A DNA stretch of 64,000 nt from Lysinibacter sp. HNR (GCF_029760935.1 NZ_CP121684.1:868001-932000), one strand, 5' to 3'; shown: positions 28,163 to 36,713, numbered from the stretch's first letter. The notes: generated by a model not told the origin, from the sequence alone. Translations and numbers: made by a program.

Positions 28163-29122
28163 TTAGGATTCTTTGGTGGTCTGTTTCTGCGCGGACTCCG
28201 CCAAGAAATCGTCATAATTCCTGATGTAATCATCGTTATCGTAGGGGAGAGACGCGAGTACGAGAAGGGTGGCGTTTGGGCTGTATTTATACTGCGTTCC
28301 CCAGGTCATCGCGGGCATATACAGTCCGAGATCAGGGGAGTCCAGAACATACTCTTCCCGTTTTTTTCCATCGTCTACGATCGCGTGAACAGAGCCGGAG
28401 AGACACACGAGAAATTGCTCGCATTTGCGGTGTGCATGAGCACCTCGCACCTCTTCGGAGGGAACATCGTGAACTGCGAAAAAGCGTTGGGGTTGAAACG
28501 GAATATGCTTACCCACTTCGCCCGCTACGAGCGATCCTCTCAGATCAATTGCGCGGGTGAGTTTTCCGAATCGAACGTCATCAGCTTTGCTGGGGTCGAG
28601 AAGATTTGTGCTAGAGGTTGGGGCTTCCTCGGCGTCTCGATCAGAAACGATCGAGGGCGTATTGACATAGCCTTTAATGCGGGCCGGGTTACCCACCACA
28701 ATTGCGCCCGGCGGAACATCCCGGGTGACGACACTACCCGCACCAACCATGGCACCTGCTCCAATGGTTATGCCGGGAAGAATGGTGGCGTTAGCGCCAA
28801 TAGAGGCACCTTTTCGCACGATTGTGGTGAGAAAACTATCTGGGTACTGCTTGCTTCGAGGGTGCTTATCGTTTGTGAAAGTTGCATTTGGGCCGATAAA
28901 AACATCGTCTTCGAGGGTGAGGCCGTCCCAGAGCTGCACGCCCACTTTTACCGTTACTCGGTCGCCGACTCGCACATCATTCTCGACGAAAACTCCGTCA
29001 CAGATATTGCAATCTTTGCCTATCTGGGCCCCGGGTAAAATGTGTGCAAAAGCCCACACTCTTGTCCCGCTCCCTATCGCTGAAGATTCTACGAGCGCCT
29101 GGGGATGAAAAAAAGCTGTCAT
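28163..29122 (-). CDS. Bifunctional sugar N-acetyltransferase / 3,4-ketoisomerase (FdtD-like fusion)
   Basis: A 319-residue two-domain protein. Residues about 1-155 form a left-handed beta helix (repeats such as [46 protein letters not shown]), which is the QdtC/FdtC-type sugar 3-N-acetyltransferase. Residues about 185-310 form a WxcM/FdtA-type cupin with the HxH motif [17 protein letters not shown], the fold of dTDP-4-keto-6-deoxyglucose 3,4-ketoisomerases. Together with the aminotransferase at 30514 this gives the three steps from the RmlB product to dTDP-3-acetamido-3,6-dideoxyhexose (Fuc3NAc or Qui3NAc). Fused enzymes of this order are known in some Gram-negative bacteria. It overlaps the GtrA-like gene by 4 bases. 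Confidence 0.88.
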   Translation of the reverse strand: MTAFFHPQALVESSAIGSGTRVWAFAHILPGAQIGKDCNICDGVFVENDVRVGDRVTVKVGVQLWDGLTLEDDVFIGPNATFTNDKHPRSKQYPDSFLTTIVRKGASIGANATILPGITIGAGAMVGAGSVVTRDVPPGAIVVGNPARIKGYVNTPSIVSDRDAEEAPTSSTNLLDPSKADDVRFGKLTRAIDLRGSLVAGEVGKHIPFQPQRFFAVHDVPSEEVRGAHAHRKCEQFLVCLSGSVHAIVDDGKKREEYVLDSPDLGLYMPAMTWGTQYKYSPNATLLVLASLPYDNDDYIRNYDDFLAESAQKQTTKES

Positions 29123-29544
29123 GACTCTCTTCTTTCGGGTAGTAGCAGCTGTTCTTTCGGCTCACGGAATAAAAACTTCCCACCGATGAACGTAAGTGGT
29201 GTTGTGAATAGGAGAACGGTCAGGCTGGTCATTGCGAGTTCTATGAACCCTTGAGGCTCGATGATCCTGATGATGAGCTGTCCAATTCCAAAGATAAAAA
29301 GATACCAAACAGCAAACAACGTCATCTGGCGGAGTTGTGCTTTGGCCCTAAAGACAATGCGAGAAGACCCAAAGGTGACCCAGGCTAATCCGATGATGAA
29401 GGCAATCGTATACGCTGCCCACGGGGCGATTATGATTCCTAAGCCAATAAATATTGCATAGGTAACAAGGGTGTTTGACCCTCCGACTATTATAAAGCGG
29501 ATGATTTGTTTCACCATTTCGCTGTTTTTCTTAGACAGACTCAT
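29119..29544 (-). CDS. GtrA-like flippase
   Basis: A 141-residue protein with four transmembrane helices ([88 protein letters not shown]-like). This is the GtrA/DPMS family, thought to flip undecaprenyl-phosphate-linked sugars to the outer face. It sits directly after the GtrB-like gene, with a 14-base overlap, and before the FdtD-like gene, with a 4-base overlap. Confidence 0.9.
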   Translation of the reverse strand: MSLSKKNSEMVKQIIRFIIVGGSNTLVTYAIFIGLGIIIAPWAAYTIAFIIGLAWVTFGSSRIVFRAKAQLRQMTLFAVWYLFIFGIGQLIIRIIEPQGFIELAMTSLTVLLFTTPLTFIGGKFLFREPKEQLLLPERRES

Positions 29545-30508
29545 CGTTGAAAACCTCTGTGCTCATGAGAATAGAAGAGGGTCGATTTTTTGTATTCTCG
29601 TAGGTTCTCCATACATAGGTGCCGAGAATCCCTATTGCAAAGAGAATGCTTCCGGCAGAAAATAGCAGTACGAGCATAAGTGCGGTGTATCCCGGAACTG
29701 GAACGCTACCGAGAAGCCAGGACACGAAGACCGCAAAAGCAGCAACTATAGAGAGAATCGAACCGGTGAGTCCGAGTCCTAGAATCGCGGTAATAGGCAT
29801 ACTCGTGAAAGAGAAAACACTGTCAAGAAGGTAACTGATCTTTTTTCGCATCGACCACGCACTTTTTCCGTGCGTTCGTTCTTGCCGAGTGTAGGGGATC
29901 TCGATGCGGCGATACCCCAGCCAAAAAAGGAGACCAATCAGGCTAGAGTTTGACTCATTGAGCGCCCCGAGTTTATCGGCCACCGCACGCGTGGTAGCAA
30001 AAATGTCCACGCCACCGGGTGGCATATGGGGTTGCACAAATTTTCGATAGGTGCTCCAATAAAATTTTGATAGAGTGCGCGAGATGAGAGGGTCTTCTCT
30101 GCCCTCTCTTATGCCAACTGCCACATCCCACTCACCAGTTTTTAGTTGAGCAAAAAAGTCTTCGATCAATTCGCTGGGTTCTTGTAGATCGGCAGCCATT
30201 GCGGCGATGTACTGACCTCGGGCACTTTTGAATCCGGTTTTAATCGCGGGAAACGAACCAAAATTTCTGGAGTGAGCTAAGAGCTGCGAATTGAAAGTTG
30301 ACTTGGGTAACAGATTTCGTAGTGTGTTGAGCGATCCGTCAGGCGAGCCGTCAACGACGAATACTGCCTCGAGCGGAGCATCTAGACGACTCTGCATCTG
30401 CTCAATTCTCTCGATCACATCAGGAAGACTCTCTTCGTTTTTATAAACGGGGATCACAATTGAATAAGTGATCGCGGATTCACTTTTCTGTGGGGATGAG
30501 GCTGGCAT
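29531..30508 (-). CDS. GtrB/DPM1-like polyprenyl-phosphate glycosyltransferase
   Basis: A 325-residue GT2 enzyme with two C-terminal transmembrane helices (ITAILGLGLTGSILSIVAAF and TALMLVLLFSAGSILFAIGI). The catalytic domain has TYSIVIPVYKNEESLPDVI, VVDGSPDGS, AAMAADLQEPSELI (DXD-like) and the RTHGKSAWSMRKK segment typical of GtrB/ArnC. Such enzymes load a sugar onto undecaprenyl phosphate in the cytoplasm. The likely cargo here is the aminosugar made by its operon partners. Confidence 0.9.
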   Translation of the reverse strand: MPASSPQKSESAITYSIVIPVYKNEESLPDVIERIEQMQSRLDAPLEAVFVVDGSPDGSLNTLRNLLPKSTFNSQLLAHSRNFGSFPAIKTGFKSARGQYIAAMAADLQEPSELIEDFFAQLKTGEWDVAVGIREGREDPLISRTLSKFYWSTYRKFVQPHMPPGGVDIFATTRAVADKLGALNESNSSLIGLLFWLGYRRIEIPYTRQERTHGKSAWSMRKKISYLLDSVFSFTSMPITAILGLGLTGSILSIVAAFAVFVSWLLGSVPVPGYTALMLVLLFSAGSILFAIGILGTYVWRTYENTKNRPSSILMSTEVFNDESV

Positions 30509-30513
30509 AGGGG

Positions 30514-31638
30514 CTAGATCGCCCGTAACGCTTCAGCAACACGATCGGTCTCGTGCTCCTCAAGCTCGGCAAAAAGGGGAATTGAGATAATATGCTCTGC
30601 GGCATACTCAGAGGCGGGGAGGCTATATGAGCCTTCTGGGGCGGTCGGCTGCTGATGGTCGCATATGGGATAGTGAATATCGGTTTTGATACCGTGGTCG
30701 TTAAAGATTTTTATCGCCGATTCTCTATCGTCAACAACAAGTACGGCCAGATGCCCGACAAATTCGCCTTCAACGCTGTTGAGAAGGCGTGCGGTAGTGG
30801 AGGAACTGAGGGCTCGTTCATAGAGTGCATGGATCTCACGCCGTCTGGCGTTCCATCCGTCTAATCGTCGGAGCTTGATCCGCAGTATTGCCGCCTGTAG
30901 CTCGTCGCAGCGGGAGTTCATCCCGCCCTGAACTGTTGTTCTGTATTTGGTGCTCCATCCGTATTGGCGCAGGCTTCTCACCCTGGTATCCAGCTCGGTG
31001 CGATTGGTGAAAATTGCACCGGCATCCCCGATGGCTCCCAAATTTTTTGTGGGATAGAAGCTGGTCGTGGAGATATCGGCGATGGAACCGAGTCGGTTCT
31101 TCCCAGAAAATCCACCAAAGGCCTGGGCGCAATCTTCGACAACGGAAATGCCCTGCGCATGAGCCCACTCGGTAATCTGAGTTATGTTTGCGCTTGCCCC
31201 ATAAAGATGAGTTACAACGATGACAGAGGGTTTACGTCCGTACGTGGCATATGCGCTCTCTATTCCAGCCCTCACAGTTTCCGCGGTGAGTAGGTGGGTA
31301 GAAGGGTCAACATCTGCGTAGACGGGGATTGCTCCTACTAATCGGCAAGCCGTAGTAGTGTAGCCACCAGCATTTGCGCAGGTGAGAACGAGATCGTCAC
31401 TTGTTGTGCCCAGAGCGAGTAGAGCAAGAACTAGGGCATCGGTTCCATTTGCGACCAGGGCAGCAGATTCGACGCCGATAAAAGAGGCCAACTCCTGCTC
31501 GAAGGCTTTGTGCTCAGGGCCCATCACATACCAACCGCTTGCGATAACCCGTGCTGCTGCCTCGGTTATTTCGTAGCGAAGATCGGTGTCCATCCGGGCC
31601 AGATCGTTAAACGGAACGGGCGCTTTTTCAACCCTCAT
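30514..31638 (-). CDS. DegT/DnrJ/EryC1 aminotransferase (FdtB/QdtB-like)
   Basis: A 374-residue PLP enzyme of the sugar aminotransferase family. VPFNDLARMDTDLRYEITEA and GVESAALVANGTDALVLALLAL open the fold; the PLP lysine lies in TTSFYPTKNLGAIGDAGAI, and the active-site aspartate in SVVEDCAQAFGG. The context (ketoisomerase domain at 28163, RmlA/RmlB nearby) points to 3-transamination of a dTDP-3-keto-6-deoxyhexose. It overlaps the upstream YfhO-like gene by 4 bases. Confidence 0.9.
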   Translation of the reverse strand: MRVEKAPVPFNDLARMDTDLRYEITEAAARVIASGWYVMGPEHKAFEQELASFIGVESAALVANGTDALVLALLALGTTSDDLVLTCANAGGYTTTACRLVGAIPVYADVDPSTHLLTAETVRAGIESAYATYGRKPSVIVVTHLYGASANITQITEWAHAQGISVVEDCAQAFGGFSGKNRLGSIADISTTSFYPTKNLGAIGDAGAIFTNRTELDTRVRSLRQYGWSTKYRTTVQGGMNSRCDELQAAILRIKLRRLDGWNARRREIHALYERALSSSTTARLLNSVEGEFVGHLAVLVVDDRESAIKIFNDHGIKTDIHYPICDHQQPTAPEGSYSLPASEYAAEHIISIPLFAELEEHETDRVAEALRAI

Positions 31639-33854
31639 AGTTCAGTCTCTTTCTGGCGTCTTTTTATAAACATCACTACAGCAACAGCACCCAATAATAC
31701 CATCAAGCCAGAACCGAAGAGAATCCAACCCGCCGTTCTTCCCGGGGGGAGATAGCTGAGCGAAAGATCGAAATCTCCGGAGGGAAGTGCGATCTGAATT
31801 ATGCCGTATGGGCTGAGCTGAGGGTCGAGAATTTCGCATCGCCCGTCGGCGAAGCAGGCTTGAGCCGACCAGCCGGGGAAGAAGGACTCGTTGAGGACGA
31901 CAGTTCTGGGGCTGCTGAGGGAAAGCTGATAGGTGTACTCTCCAGGAGCGTATGAAATGGGTGTGGAATCGACTCCGCAGTCATTTTCGAGGACACAGGC
32001 GAGGAGGCTTTCTGCTGAGGTTGATCCATCGTCTGCAACGGCTAGAACTGTGCCTGGGAGCGCAAGAAAGGCGGCAAGCTCCTCCCGGATCTCGCTCTTG
32101 AGCAGAGCGTGTTCCAGAGTGTTATGGCTGTTTGAACGCTTAAGATTGATATAGCCCGCTATTGAGTACTCTGCGCTAAAGAAAGCGGCGTTTCCGCGAT
32201 TGTCATAGAGATCATGGTCGCCAAAATTCGGTGGTAGGGGGGTGCGTGCTGGTCGCTGTGTGCGGTCACTCATGTTTTCAGCGCGCTGGCTAATCAGGTT
32301 ATCGACTGTTTCTCCGTAGGCGGCAATCTCGGTGGGCACACGGTCTGATTTCCACGGTCCGGGTGTGCTGTATGCCCATAAGATGCCGGATGTTCCGGTA
32401 AGAAAGATCATCGCAAAAGAGAAGAGCGTGGTGACTGACTTCTGACCTGTGGTACCAAATTTCTTGTGATCAAGGGTGTGATTGAACGTGATGAACGCGG
32501 TTACGATGGCCAGTACCAGGCAGAGAAGAAGGAGCGCTGGTATGGTGTCGAGTTTCGAGTAGGGGCCGCGAATAGCGAGAATTCCAAAACCGGCGACCAC
32601 TAACCAGGACGCAGCCAATGATATCAATATTCCCCGGCTCAATCGCGGCTGTTGCTTAGAGCTAGTAAGGGTTTTGAGTCCAGAAGAGGCTAGGAGAATA
32701 GCGGCTAATACGAGAAAGAGCTTGAAGTCGCTCATTGTGAACCGGCTCAGGCTTAGGCCGGGAAGGTTTCTCGTTGCTTCAAACCAGGGTAAGAAGGGCA
32801 TTCCAAGAAGGAATGCGGGGACGCCGATGGCGAGTCCTAACTTGCAGAGGGGATCTGTCCAGCGAGCGAAGGCGGTGAGTGCCAAAACCGTTACTGGAAC
32901 GAAGAAAGATCGCATGGTGACATCATTGGGAATGTCGTTCTGTACCCCGTAGCCGAAGAGCACCGTTCCAAGCACCGAGGGGCTAAAGACGGAGCTTTCA
33001 CCGAAGGCGGAGCTTCCGTCATCGTTGAGTAGCGCGTAGGGAAGCAGTCTCGGCATGGAAAGCAGTAATGCGGCAAACCCCGACACGGCCAACGGTAGGA
33101 TGAAGGATTTGATTTTTGGTCGATAGATGAGGCAGATAACGACTGTCCACGGAATGAGGGCATAAACAGCGGCAACGGTGGTTCCCGGATATATTCCAGT
33201 CAGGGCCTGCCAAAGGATAAGGCTTGATAAGGGAATCGACCACCATCTTTTCCATTTCCACAGGGGGGTAAACACGAGTAAGACCCAGGGCAGCCAAGCG
33301 TATGCTCTCGCGATATCAATATGGGAGGCGTTACTGAAGAAACCGACCCCGAAGAATAGGGCAACCGAGGCGAATAAAGATACAAAAAATCCAGACCGTA
33401 GTGCGCGCAGAAGAAAATACATACCGTATGCGCCAAACGCCACGTGTAGGGCAGCGAGAATAGCCGCCATGTGCATGCTGTATGGGCCGAATGCGGTGAT
33501 TAACCCGGTGGGAAGGTACCAGGCGCTATTTTGCAGCCCTCCGGCAGACGGGTATCCGGCCCAGAGATAGGGCACCCACTCGGTTCGCTCAAAGAACCCT
33601 CCGTCTGTCCACCACACAAAAGCGTCGCCAGCATATGCCCCGAGGAAATCGTAGGGTGGAATAGCGTGCCCCGTATAGAAGGGGAGAAAAACGCTCAGCT
33701 GGAGAATAAGGATCAGCGCACTCAGGGTTATTCCCCGTCGGAGAGCCGTTGAAGAGAGAAAACTTTTAGCGTTAAGTAGTAGTGTTGCTGCTTGCGGGCT
33801 GATGACTGTGTTGCTCACGTGGCCTGTCTTATTTCTTGAACTTGGCACCATCAT
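31635..33854 (-). CDS. YfhO-like polytopic membrane protein, probable GT-C glycosyltransferase
   Basis: A 739-residue protein with an N-terminal helix (GITLSALILILQLSVFLPFY), about 12 further hydrophobic segments and a C-terminal extracytoplasmic beta-rich part (about 540-700), ending with another helix and a basic tail (FIKRRQKETEL). YfhO-family proteins have a GT-C topology and are linked to glycosylation of envelope polymers. As the first gene of the five-gene minus-strand unit with GtrA and GtrB homologues, it is the best candidate for the outside transferase that uses the flipped sugar. That is inference from context. Confidence 0.8.
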   Translation of the reverse strand: MMVPSSRNKTGHVSNTVISPQAATLLLNAKSFLSSTALRRGITLSALILILQLSVFLPFYTGHAIPPYDFLGAYAGDAFVWWTDGGFFERTEWVPYLWAGYPSAGGLQNSAWYLPTGLITAFGPYSMHMAAILAALHVAFGAYGMYFLLRALRSGFFVSLFASVALFFGVGFFSNASHIDIARAYAWLPWVLLVFTPLWKWKRWWSIPLSSLILWQALTGIYPGTTVAAVYALIPWTVVICLIYRPKIKSFILPLAVSGFAALLLSMPRLLPYALLNDDGSSAFGESSVFSPSVLGTVLFGYGVQNDIPNDVTMRSFFVPVTVLALTAFARWTDPLCKLGLAIGVPAFLLGMPFLPWFEATRNLPGLSLSRFTMSDFKLFLVLAAILLASSGLKTLTSSKQQPRLSRGILISLAASWLVVAGFGILAIRGPYSKLDTIPALLLLCLVLAIVTAFITFNHTLDHKKFGTTGQKSVTTLFSFAMIFLTGTSGILWAYSTPGPWKSDRVPTEIAAYGETVDNLISQRAENMSDRTQRPARTPLPPNFGDHDLYDNRGNAAFFSAEYSIAGYINLKRSNSHNTLEHALLKSEIREELAAFLALPGTVLAVADDGSTSAESLLACVLENDCGVDSTPISYAPGEYTYQLSLSSPRTVVLNESFFPGWSAQACFADGRCEILDPQLSPYGIIQIALPSGDFDLSLSYLPPGRTAGWILFGSGLMVLLGAVAVVMFIKRRQKETEL

Positions 33855-33896
33855 GCCTGAGGACTAGGGTGCTCGGTGTGTATTTGAGATCCGATG

Positions 33897-34060
33897 ACCA
33901 AGGATATCCTACCGGATAGAGCTCGCTATAGAATCTCCTCTGTGAGTGAATGCTATGTTCAGCGGGGGTCTTTGCACGTGCAAACGCTTGGCAGGGCAAC
34001 TGCATGGTTGGGTACCAGCACGTTTGAGCTGATGGTACGGGCTTGTGAGTCGCAACATAA
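33897..34060 (+). pseudogene. Decayed 3' fragment of a second rmlA
   Basis: The plus-strand translation here (ISSVSECYVQRGSLHVQT, then LGRATAWLGTSTFELM) aligns with the C-terminal third of RmlA in the intact copy ([18 protein letters not shown], then [17 protein letters not shown]). The preceding residues ILPDRARYR correspond to [10 protein letters not shown]. There is no 5' part, key residues have changed, and the frame continues into antisense of the next gene. DNA resemblance to the intact rmlA is only moderate, so it comes from another lineage or is old. It is in the same orientation as rmlA 24647-25516. Confidence 0.8.
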
Positions 34061-34068
34061 GCTTCTGA

Positions 34069-35331
34069 TCACGGTACTGTTACGGTTTGGCAGCCGAGGT
34101 TCGTGTCGTTGCCTGGCCCGATGTTTTTGGCGTAGGTGCAGATGGTGTTGGGGCCTTTTGTTGCGGGGATGGAGATGCTGTAGCCGTGGTTGTTTCCTGC
34201 TTCTGGGTAGAGGGCTCCGGTCGCGGGGAGGTATTCGTTTGCGACTGCGGCGTACCAGGTGGTGTTGTTGACGAGGAAGTGGATGTTGAGGGGGGCGGTT
34301 GGGGAATCGGGGTCGAAGGCCCAACCGTAGGTGTAGATCCGGTTGGGTGGGGTTGTTGTCGACACAATCTGACCAATCGGTGAGGTATCGGGTACTTCTA
34401 CGGTTTGGCAGCCGAGGTTGGTATCGTTGCCAACGCCGATATTTTTGGCGTATACGCAAACCCGGTGCTGTCCCGGGGAAGCGGCGGCGGTAATATCGAA
34501 TCCACGATTTGATCCGGAGCCGGGAAGAGAAGCCTCGGAGTCGGGGTTTGGCTTATTTGCAACCGTTGAGGCCCATGTCGTGCCAATAAGAATATGTATG
34601 TTTGTGTTCTGGGAAAAGTTGTCTGGGGAAACAGCCCAGCCCGTGAAGCGGATTGCCCCTGGCTGCGGGGTAACAGCACTGAGTTTTCCAACGGGTGAGG
34701 AATCGGGTACTTCTACGGTTTGGCAGCCGAGGTTGGTGTCGTTGCCTGGCCCGATGTTTTTGGCGTAGGTGCAGATGGTGTTGGGGCCTTTTGTTGCGGG
34801 GATGGAGATGCTGTAGCCGTGGTTGTTTCCTGCTTCTGGGTAGAGGGCTCCGGTCGCGGGGAGGTATTCGTTTGCGACTGCGGCGTACCAGGTGGTGTTG
34901 TTGACGAGGAAGTGGATGTTGAGGGGGGCGGTTGGGGAATCGGGGTCGAAGGCCCAACCGTAGGTGTAGATCCGGTTGGGTGGGGTTGTTGTCGACACAA
35001 TCTGACCAATCGGTGAGGTATCGGGTACTTCTACGGTTTGGCAGCCGAGGTTGGTGTCGTTGCCTGGCCCGATGTTTTTGGCGTAGGTGCAGATGGTGTT
35101 GGGGCCTTTTGTTGCGGGGATGGAGATGCTGTAGCCGTGGTTGTTTCCTGCTTCTGGGTAGAGGGCTCCGGTCGCGGGGAGGTATTCGTTTGCGACTGCG
35201 GCGTACCAGGTGGTGTTGTTGACGAGGAAGTGGATGTTGAGGGGGGCGGTTGGGGAATCGGGGTCGAAGGCCCAACCGTAGGTGTAGATCCGGTTGGGTG
35301 GGGTTGTTGTCGACACAATCTGACCAATCGG
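34069..35331 (-). repeat. Four tandem coding repeats, period 315-318 bp
   Basis: On the minus strand repeat 1 is 35331-35014, repeat 2 is 35013-34696, repeat 3 (divergent) is 34695-34381 and repeat 4 is 34380-34069. Copies 1, 2 and 4 appear identical over about 290 bases except for one base near 34099 (C in place of G on the plus strand) and the ends. Repeat 3 keeps the fold motifs but differs at most positions. Near-identity points to recent duplication or gene conversion. Confidence 0.92.
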
Positions 35332-36171
35332 GTCGTTCACCGCTCCTTGCGTGCTGCCAAACCAATCGTTGTAGAGTCGCCAAAAATTACGGTTTCCATA
35401 GGCTGAACAGCTATCGCCCGCACCATAGAGGTTATTGAGAGCGGCGGCGTTTGGCTGGTATGGAGTGTAGTAGTAGAGCGCTGCCGTAGCTTTGTTTTTG
35501 ATGGTTACGGGTTTTGACCCACAGGCTGCATTCGGATTGTAGAGCACGTTACTTGCTCGTCCCACCGGGTACCAGGTGAACGTGTTTGTCGTACCGGGAG
35601 GATTACCATAGCGTTTGAACTGCCACGCTGCCATGTAAAGCTGGTTGTACAATCCACCCACGGTGGGGTCGCACCAGCCTGGTTTTGCCGGATTGTCTGG
35701 GCAGGCATAGCCCATCGCCCGGTCTAGACGCGCGTCCGTAGGGTTTCTATGGGTGACGAGCGACTGCTCTTTTTCGAGAGTCACCAGAAGAACTTTTGCA
35801 CTTATGCCGCAACTGCTCTGAACCTTGTAGATAATTTCTGAGGTGAGCTCGTTAGGTGCTCCGCGATAAGCGTTGCACATAGGGTTAGCATCCCGTGTAG
35901 TGGTGTTGGTGCGTTTGACGTTCAGGCAGTTTCCGTTCAGGCAGCTTCCGACTTTTGCATCTAGAAAATTCTGAATCTGAGCCTGACTCATCGCCTGTGA
36001 GTTGTAGAAAAGTGTGTCGGAAATAATGTTTCCCGGGTCAAACTGGCTGCCGCTCAACGCTGAGGCCGGCTGTGTTGGGGTAACACCCGTGATCAACCCG
36101 GTTGTAAAAAGTGCCCCAAAAAGTAGAAGAGAAATCGACTTTTTGCGATTTTTTGATGTGAGAAAATTCAT
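34069..36171 (-). CDS. Secreted protein with lysozyme-like N-domain and four ~106-residue repeats
   Basis: A 700-residue exported protein. It starts with a signal peptide (KKSISLLLFGALFTTGLITG, then TPTQPASA). Residues about 38-275 form a cysteine-containing domain that is common in actinobacterial cell-surface proteins (FYNSQAMSQAQIQNFLDAKV; VLLVTLEKEQSLVT; MAAWQFKRYGNPPGTTNTF; ALYYYTPYQPNAAALNNLYG); the KEQ segment recalls muramidase-like folds but activity is unproven. Four tandem beta-rich repeats follow (from about residue 281), each with YGWAFDPDSPTAPLNIHF-type and ICTYAKNIGPGNDTNLGC-type motifs. Repeats 1, 2 and 4 are nearly identical and repeat 3 is divergent. The stop comes right after repeat 4. 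A lipoprotein gene overlaps upstream by 4 bases. Confidence 0.85.
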   Translation of the reverse strand: MNFLTSKNRKKSISLLLFGALFTTGLITGVTPTQPASALSGSQFDPGNIISDTLFYNSQAMSQAQIQNFLDAKVGSCLNGNCLNVKRTNTTTRDANPMCNAYRGAPNELTSEIIYKVQSSCGISAKVLLVTLEKEQSLVTHRNPTDARLDRAMGYACPDNPAKPGWCDPTVGGLYNQLYMAAWQFKRYGNPPGTTNTFTWYPVGRASNVLYNPNAACGSKPVTIKNKATAALYYYTPYQPNAAALNNLYGAGDSCSAYGNRNFWRLYNDWFGSTQGAVNDPIGQIVSTTTPPNRIYTYGWAFDPDSPTAPLNIHFLVNNTTWYAAVANEYLPATGALYPEAGNNHGYSISIPATKGPNTICTYAKNIGPGNDTNLGCQTVEVPDTSPIGQIVSTTTPPNRIYTYGWAFDPDSPTAPLNIHFLVNNTTWYAAVANEYLPATGALYPEAGNNHGYSISIPATKGPNTICTYAKNIGPGNDTNLGCQTVEVPDSSPVGKLSAVTPQPGAIRFTGWAVSPDNFSQNTNIHILIGTTWASTVANKPNPDSEASLPGSGSNRGFDITAAASPGQHRVCVYAKNIGVGNDTNLGCQTVEVPDTSPIGQIVSTTTPPNRIYTYGWAFDPDSPTAPLNIHFLVNNTTWYAAVANEYLPATGALYPEAGNNHGYSISIPATKGPNTICTYAKNIGPGNDTNLGCQTVTVP

Positions 36172-36713
36172 GGTATTTCTATGCTCTCGGGGTCGGAGGT
36201 GATGTCAAGGTTTTTCGAAGTGTAAGAAACGGTTACCACCCAGGTGCCGCTGGTCAGTGGCGGGGAATCAAGAGTAAGTGCTTCGCAGATCGTTGTTGTC
36301 GCGTCTGTAATAGCAGGAGATTGGGTTCTCTCTGTGCGTCTGTCCGTGCGCGCGGTGAGCGTGCAAACACCAGGGTCTTCGGAGGGAGAGGTAAGGAAAG
36401 CAGCCACACTGAGTTTTTTCGCTTCTTTATCCCACTCCCAGTTAGGAATGAACACGGAAGGGACATCTGCTTGGTTATTGCTGGGAAGCTGGTTCTCGGG
36501 TATTCCCTGCCCGTCTTGCGAGTATGTCTCTTCCGTCGGGACCAGGGCTGTTTCGGTTTCTGCCGCTGCGGTAGAGCCTGGCGTTGTGCGGGAGGAAGGC
36601 TTACCTGGCGTGCCACAACCGACCAGGGCGGAGCAGAGCACAGACACAGTGACGTATATAAGGCTTCGCCGAAGCGAGAAATTCTTTTGAGTTGGGTTGA
36701 AAATGATTTGCAC
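36168..36713 (-). CDS. Putative lipoprotein of unknown function
   Basis: A 181-residue protein with a basic N-tail, a hydrophobic segment (SLIYVTVSVLCSALVGC) and a lipobox LVGC, so it is probably cleaved and lipidated. A Ser/Thr/Pro/Glu-rich linker (residues about 32-75) leads to a small beta-rich domain (FIPNWEWDKEAKKLSVAAFL; TSGTWVVTVSYTSKNLDI). It is coupled to the repeat protein by a 4-base overlap, so the two probably work together at the cell surface. No family recognised. Confidence 0.7.
   Translation of the reverse strand: MQIIFNPTQKNFSLRRSLIYVTVSVLCSALVGCGTPGKPSSRTTPGSTAAAETETALVPTEETYSQDGQGIPENQLPSNNQADVPSVFIPNWEWDKEAKKLSVAAFLTSPSEDPGVCTLTARTDRRTERTQSPAITDATTTICEALTLDSPPLTSGTWVVTVSYTSKNLDITSDPESIEIP

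Noticed and set aside
28130-29038. 302-residue plus-strand frame opposite the FdtD-like gene
   Set aside because: Antisense of a clear two-domain enzyme; composition is not protein-like and it has no recognisable motif.
32674-33570. Plus-strand frames opposite the YfhO-like gene
   Set aside because: Antisense of a hydrophobic membrane protein gives long frames by codon bias; no motif or ribosome site.
34069-35331. Possible CRISPR array because of regular repeats
   Set aside because: The repeat unit is about 318 bases with no short repeat/unique spacer pattern, stays in frame as protein repeats, and no cas gene is nearby.
34087-35406. Several long plus-strand and alternate minus-frame open frames (up to 276 residues) in the repeat region
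   Set aside because: They are shadows of the tandem repeats in the secreted protein; the translations are low-complexity Arg/Pro/His or Gly/Val/Cys-rich and repeat with the same period. The real frame has a signal peptide and conserved domain.
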